DNA from: Acidobacteriaceae bacterium
Lineage (GTDB): Bacteria > Acidobacteriota > Terriglobia > Terriglobales > Acidobacteriaceae
Direction of reading: 5' to 3'
DNA length: 9,088 bases
Assembly (NCBI GenBank): GCA_003132825.1
Contig: PKYX01000153.1
Location: 1,368 to 10,455 of the forward strand
The translations under genes were made by a program, and so were the position numbers. The notes under the pieces are model-generated. The model was not told the origin of the DNA and ran no database searches. It saw only the letters and a program-made list of their open reading frames with translations. Shown here one piece after another: positions 6,298 through 9,088 of the stretch (position 1 is its first letter; the number at the start of each line of letters is the position of its first letter).

Positions 6298-7464
6298 TCA
6301 GCCCGGCAAATATGCGCCCGGGTCATTGAACCCGCTCGGCTGCCCCTTCGGCCACTGATAGAGCTTAGCCACATCTACCAGGATTTGGCCGTCGGGAGCA
6401 ATTTCCACGTGAGCGCGATCCATGGGCCGTGGCGCGGGGCCTTCAAAGTTGATTCCCTCGCTGTCGTAGCCGCTGCCGTGGCATGGACACTTGAATTTGT
6501 TCTCCGCCGGTTTCCAGTCCGGTGTGCATCCGAGGTGGGTGCAACGCGCGTAGATGATGAACAAGCGGTCGGGCGTGCGATCGACCCAGATGCGATACTT
6601 CTGCTGAAATTTTGTGTCCACGCCGAGGCCGTAATCGGAGGGATAGCCGATCTTGAAACTGGTGGCGGGCTCAAACAGGGTGCGCGGCAGAAAGAAGCGG
6701 AAGAAGGCGATAAACCAGGCCACCAAAAACGCCGCCACCGCGCTCCAAACAAACTGCCGGCGCTGGCGGTTGATTTCGTTGTCTTCGGGCCCGACAGAGG
6801 CCACCCCAGCCGCGGCCGCTGCCCGCGAAGTTCCGACCGCCGGAGTTCCCACGTAGCGGGTGGACTCGCCCGTGCGCGCCACCGAAGCAGCCGCCGAGGC
6901 CGTGACCACCGGCGCGGCCGCTCGCGCGGCCGGAACCGCGGCGGAAGTCGCCGCTGGAGTCGGGGCCGCTGCTACAGGCGCCGCGGCCGCCGGCTCGCCC
7001 AGCAGGGCAGAGATCTCAGCATCATTCAAGGGAGGCAGATTGTTGCGTTTGCGACGAGCTTGCTCGGCGGCAATCGAGGACTTGCCCCATTTTTTCCCAG
7101 CGGCCACGATTTTGGCCACTTCCGGGCTTATTCCCGCTGCTGTCGCAGTAGCGGCTGCGGCCACCGGCGGGGGCAGAGCGGTAGGGGCCGGAGGAGCAGC
7201 CGGCGCCGCCGCTAGAGTCGAGGCAGCGGCGGGTGGAGCCGCGGCCGCGGCCGCCGGAATTCCTCCGGCGGCCGCTGCGCGCTCCCATGCCATGGGTTCG
7301 CCAGCCTTCAGATTGGCAATGTCCTCGTCGGTGAGCAACACCAGGTTAGACCGTTTGCGATACGCCTGCTCAGCGGCGATCACCGAAGGATTCAGGGCGC
7401 TCCTCGGCAATGCCGGAAGCCGCCCTCGGACGCCACTTGTTGCCGTCTGATACTGGTCTGCCAT
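6298..7464 (-). CDS. Rieske [2Fe-2S] protein with long duplicated-motif N-terminal extension
   Basis: 388 residues from ATG 7464, supported by GAGG nine bases upstream. The C-terminal domain (about 260-388) holds the Rieske boxes CTHLGC (308-313) and CPCHGSGY (326-333). Ligands are C308, H310, C326 and H329, with a C313-C328 disulfide. One membrane helix (about 238-258) follows a twin-arginine-like RRQFV (235-239), as expected for a Tat-exported, signal-anchored Rieske protein. Unusually, about 234 residues precede it, rich in Ala and Pro, with two copies of a basic motif (IAAEQAYRKRSNL at 29-41; IAAEQARRKRNNL at 131-143). Each copy is followed by an acidic Asp/Glu-Ile segment and ends in GEP. 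These would stay in the cytoplasm. An internal GTG at codon 221 could give a short form, but its ribosome site is weak. The protein carries electrons from the Qo site to the c-type cytochrome. Confidence 0.92.
   Translation of the reverse strand: MADQYQTATSGVRGRLPALPRSALNPSVIAAEQAYRKRSNLVLLTDEDIANLKAGEPMAWERAAAAGGIPAAAAAAPPAAASTLAAAPAAPPAPTALPPPVAAAATATAAGISPEVAKIVAAGKKWGKSSIAAEQARRKRNNLPPLNDAEISALLGEPAAAAPVAAAPTPAATSAAVPAARAAAPVVTASAAASVARTGESTRYVGTPAVGTSRAAAAAGVASVGPEDNEINRQRRQFVWSAVAAFLVAWFIAFFRFFLPRTLFEPATSFKIGYPSDYGLGVDTKFQQKYRIWVDRTPDRLFIIYARCTHLGCTPDWKPAENKFKCPCHGSGYDSEGINFEGPAPRPMDRAHVEIAPDGQILVDVAKLYQWPKGQPSGFNDPGAYLPG
6478..6543 (-). other. Rieske cluster-binding boxes
   Basis: This span covers C308 to H329: box I C-T-H-L-G-C and box II C-P-C-H-G-S-G-Y. 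All four cluster ligands and both disulfide cysteines are present. The Tyr after G-S-G, associated with high-potential clusters, is present as Y333 just downstream, while the Ser of G-S-G (S331) is also kept. Confidence 0.9.
6991..7077 (-). repeat. Copy B of the duplicated motif in the Rieske extension
   Basis: Residues 130-158. The core reads IAAEQARRKRNNL, then PPLNDAEISALLGEP, one residue shorter than copy A. It is preceded by PEVAKIVAAGKKWGKSS, a helical-looking segment absent before copy A. Confidence 0.8.
7294..7383 (-). repeat. Copy A of the duplicated motif in the Rieske extension
   Basis: Residues 28-57. The core reads IAAEQAYRKRSNL, then VLLTDEDIANLKAGEP. It matches copy B at most core positions, while the DNA is clearly diverged, pointing to protein-level conservation and not a recent DNA duplication. 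Confidence 0.8.
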
Positions 7465-7544
7465 CCGTCCTTACCTCATCCTGCCGGCTCGGCCGAGTCC
7501 TCGATCGATTGCTCCGGTCCAACTCCTGAAAACTGACTCGTCGG

Positions 7545-8573
7545 CTAGTCTGCGGCTGCCGAACAGCTTACAGGACGTGGGTCGTATACGTCAGCACGGC
7601 CAGGAACTCTCAGCGCTCCCGCCACCAGACTGGCCAGCGCCGCGATAAAAACCGGCGAATCATTCAGTCCAGCTGTCATTTCGAACTGGGCGATGCCGAG
7701 GGACGCGGCTTCTTGGCGCGCTTCGTGGTCGATTTCCCCGAGAGTCTCCACGTGGTCGGATACAAACGAAACCGGAACCACGCAGACCTCGCGGGCCCGG
7801 GCGCGAGCCAGCTCCCGCAGCGTAGCGTGCAGGGAGGGCTGCAGCCATTTGCTGGCTCCCACTTTGCTCTGATAACACAGATGGCGGTGGTTCCGCCATC
7901 CGCCCCGCTCGATCAGCAGTTCCACGGTTTCTTCGATCTCGCGCTGGTAGGGATCTCCCTTTTCGATCGCCGCTTGCGGAACGCTGTGTGCGCTGAACAC
8001 CAGCTCCGCCTCCGCCGGGCGCGGGAAGCGATCGAGGGCTTCCCCGATTCGTTCGACCAGCGCATCCAGATAGAGCCGGTGGCGGTAAAAATTCCGCACC
8101 GTATGCACGGGCAGATCCTCGGCAAACAATCGCTGCCACTCATGCAGGCTGCTGCCCGTGGTGGTCGAGGAGTATTGCGGATAGAGGGGAAGGAGCACCA
8201 CTTCGGCGCAGTCCGCCGCCCGCAGCCCGGCGATCGCCTCGGCGGTAAAGGGATGCCAATACCGCATGGCCACAAAGCAGCGCGCCTCCAGTCCAGACTC
8301 CCCCAGCGCCCGTTCGAGAGCGCGGGCCTGCAGTTCGGTAAAGCGCCGGATGGGGGAGCCGCCGCCGATGGCCGCGTAGTGGTGCTGCACCTTCTTGGCG
8401 CGAGTCGTAGAAATCAGTTTGGCGAGCGCTTTACGCCCCAGGCGGGCAAAGGGAAAGTCAATGATGTCGGGGTCTGAAAACAGATTAAAAAGGAAAGGTT
8501 CGATCGCTTCCAGGGTGTCGGGGCCGCCGAGCTGGAACAGCACCACAGCAATACGCCGATTTCGGATCGCCAT
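7545..8573 (-). CDS. hemH: Ferrochelatase
   Basis: 342 residues, a normal ferrochelatase length. It inserts Fe2+ into a porphyrin at the end of haem synthesis; whether the substrate is protoporphyrin or coproporphyrin cannot be read from the sequence. Family motifs: VVLFQLGGPD (10-19), LLPLYPQYSSTTTGSS (127-142), FSAHSVPQ with catalytic H196, YQSKVGASKWLQP (234-246) and VSFVSDHVETLGEID (268-282) with the conserved catalytic Glu in the ETL segment. ATG 8573 is preferred over GTG 8597: AAGGGA lies nine bases before it, the protein then starts at the usual family point, and the likely transcription start lies at or downstream of the GTG. It leads the cluster, 80 nt before the Rieske gene, and would supply haem for the cytochromes encoded behind it. 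Confidence 0.96.
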   Translation of the reverse strand: MAIRNRRIAVVLFQLGGPDTLEAIEPFLFNLFSDPDIIDFPFARLGRKALAKLISTTRAKKVQHHYAAIGGGSPIRRFTELQARALERALGESGLEARCFVAMRYWHPFTAEAIAGLRAADCAEVVLLPLYPQYSSTTTGSSLHEWQRLFAEDLPVHTVRNFYRHRLYLDALVERIGEALDRFPRPAEAELVFSAHSVPQAAIEKGDPYQREIEETVELLIERGGWRNHRHLCYQSKVGASKWLQPSLHATLRELARARAREVCVVPVSFVSDHVETLGEIDHEARQEAASLGIAQFEMTAGLNDSPVFIAALASLVAGALRVPGRADVYDPRPVSCSAAAD

Positions 8574-8599
8574 TCCCCCGAGTCCCTTGACGGACACGG

Positions 8600-8628
8600 A
8601 TGTTACTCAATACGGACAGGTTCGTCAA
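8600..8628 (-). promoter_or_regulatory. Sigma70-like promoter for hemH and the downstream cluster
   Basis: On the minus strand, TTGACG (-35, 8623-8628; five of six consensus) is separated by exactly 17 bases from TAACAT (-10, 8600-8605; four of six). Transcription would begin near 8593, leaving a leader of about 20 nt before ATG 8573. No comparable promoter was found in the later gaps, which fits a single operon. Confidence 0.6.
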
Positions 8629-8630
8629 CG

Positions 8631-8665
8631 CAGAAGTACGCAGAAGTAGGCAGAAGTAGGCAGAG
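8631..8665. repeat. 10-bp tandem repeat, about 3.5 copies
   Basis: Units CAGAAGTACG, CAGAAGTAGG, CAGAAGTAGG and a partial CAGAG follow each other without gaps. The array ends two bases from the -35 box of the hemH promoter. The 10-bp period is close to one DNA helical turn, so the copies lie on the same face. It may be a regulator-binding array or simply a slippage-prone intergenic repeat. Confidence 0.7.
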
Positions 8666-8675
8666 TGCCCCAGCG

Positions 8676-8706
8676 AAAAACAAAAATCGGGATCAGCAAG
8701 CCCCGA
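8676..8706 (-). terminator. Weak intrinsic terminator at the end of the isocitrate dehydrogenase gene
   Basis: Reading the minus strand: TCGGG (8706-8702), ten-base loop, CCCGA (8691-8687), then TTTTTGTTTTT (8686-8676). The stem is only 5 bp and the first arm lies inside the coding end. The T-rich tail is good. It would separate this gene from the hemH promoter just downstream. Confidence 0.45.
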
Positions 8707-9088
8707 CGGAGGAGGATGCGGAATCACCCGATGCCATTTCCTCGATCACCGAATCGGCGAATGCCATGGTCCCGGCTTTGCCGCCCACGTCGCGGGTCAG
8801 TTTGTCGCGAGTGCGGTAAACCTTCTCGAGCGCCGTGCTGATTTTGTGCGCGGCTTCGCTCTCACCCAGATGAAGCAGCATGAGCTGCGCCGAACGGATC
8901 ACCGCGGTCGGATTGGCAATGTCTTTGCCCGCAATGTCCGGCGCCGAACCGTGCACGGCCTCGAAAATCGCGCACTGGTCCCCGATATTTGCCCCGGGCA
9001 CAAATCCGAGACCGCCCACAAACGCCGCGCACAGGTCGGAGATGATGTCCCCGTAGAGGTTCTCCATCACCAGCATGTCGTACTGATA
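8693..9088 (-). CDS. NAD-type isocitrate dehydrogenase, C-terminal part (cut by window edge)
   Basis: The last 131 residues of an isocitrate/isopropylmalate dehydrogenase family protein; the start lies beyond 9088. Counting from the first visible codon, ENLYGDIISDL (9-19) carries the metal-binding aspartates D14 and D18. FEAVHGSAPDIAGKDIANP (42-60) is the dinucleotide-binding loop. The D-I after A-P is the NAD-type signature; NADP enzymes such as E. coli Icd have K-Y there. The GKDIANPTA ending is closer to isocitrate than to isopropylmalate dehydrogenases, though the latter or a homoisocitrate enzyme is not excluded. It would oxidise isocitrate to 2-oxoglutarate in the cytosolic TCA cycle. 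It is probably a separate transcription unit, given the terminator-like hairpin and the promoter that follow. It has a short serine-rich tail of no clear role. Confidence 0.85.
   Translation of the reverse strand, partial: YQYDMLVMENLYGDIISDLCAAFVGGLGFVPGANIGDQCAIFEAVHGSAPDIAGKDIANPTAVIRSAQLMLLHLGESEAAHKISTALEKVYRTRDKLTRDVGGKAGTMAFADSVIEEMASGDSASSSVGAC

Noticed and set aside
6204..6374. 57-residue N-terminal extension of the cyt b6-like protein from 6374
   Set aside because: It overlaps the end of the Rieske gene, is Arg-rich with no family match, and the ATG at 6203 has a strong ribosome site.
6052..7215. 387-codon plus-strand frame spanning the cyt b6 and Rieske genes
   Set aside because: It crosses two well-supported minus-strand genes, and its Arg/Gly-rich product looks like out-of-frame translation.
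6860..7450. Ala-rich plus-strand frame of 196 codons
   Set aside because: A mirror of the GC-rich Ala/Pro coding stretch of the Rieske extension; low complexity only.
7488..7497. 10-bp palindrome CTCGGCCGAG in the hemH-Rieske gap
   Set aside because: Too short and GC-rich to separate from chance; no T-run or promoter nearby.
8574..8597. GTG start at 8597 for ferrochelatase
   Set aside because: It would fall at or upstream of the probable transcription start, and the added residues are not part of the family N-terminus.

Overview
All recognisable genes in this GC-rich window read on the minus strand. In transcription order (right to left) they are: the 3' end of an NAD-type isocitrate dehydrogenase gene; ferrochelatase (hemH); a Rieske iron-sulfur protein with a very long N-terminal extension; a cytochrome b6-like protein; a long subunit-IV-like cytochrome b C-terminal protein; a 1076-residue octahaem cytochrome c; and a lipoprotein with a cupredoxin-type copper site. 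No gap between genes exceeds 300 bases, and I see no tRNA, rRNA, CRISPR array, transposase or integrase.

The best guess for the organism is a member of Acidobacteriota, or another phylum with a menaquinone-based, split Rieske/cytochrome b complex. This rests on gene order (Rieske, cyt b-N, cyt b-C, multihaem c), the divergent Qo-site motif (APWY in place of PEWY), and GC-rich palindromes between genes that look like dispersed repeats. The assignment is inference, not proven.

Region by region: 8693-9088 is the isocitrate dehydrogenase C-terminus, ending at a small hairpin with a T-rich tail that could stop transcription. Positions 8574-8692 hold a 10-bp tandem repeat directly upstream of a good sigma70-like promoter (TTGACG, 17-bp spacer, TAACAT). 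That promoter sets the start of hemH at 8573. hemH (7545-8573) leads what looks like one operon: Rieske (6298-7464), cyt b6-like (5259-6203), cyt b C-terminal (4270-5199), octahaem cytochrome c (965-4195) and cupredoxin lipoprotein (37-810). Gaps are about 60-155 nt. Two of them carry strong inverted repeats, at 5221-5244 and 912-931.

Functionally this reads as a quinol-oxidising bc-type complex plus its periplasmic electron outlet. Quinol would be oxidised at the cytochrome b/Rieske Qo site. Electrons would pass to the octahaem protein, which takes the place of cytochrome c1 or f, and perhaps on to the copper lipoprotein. Ferrochelatase in the lead position fits a locus that needs about ten haems per complex (eight c-type and two b-type). 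The most unusual points are the roughly 234-residue Ala/Pro-rich Rieske extension carrying a duplicated ~30-residue motif ahead of a Tat-like anchor, the loss of the b6f covalent haem c(i) cysteine, the APWY Qo motif, the extra membrane helices in the subunit-IV-like protein, and the 3+5 haem layout with long coiled coils.
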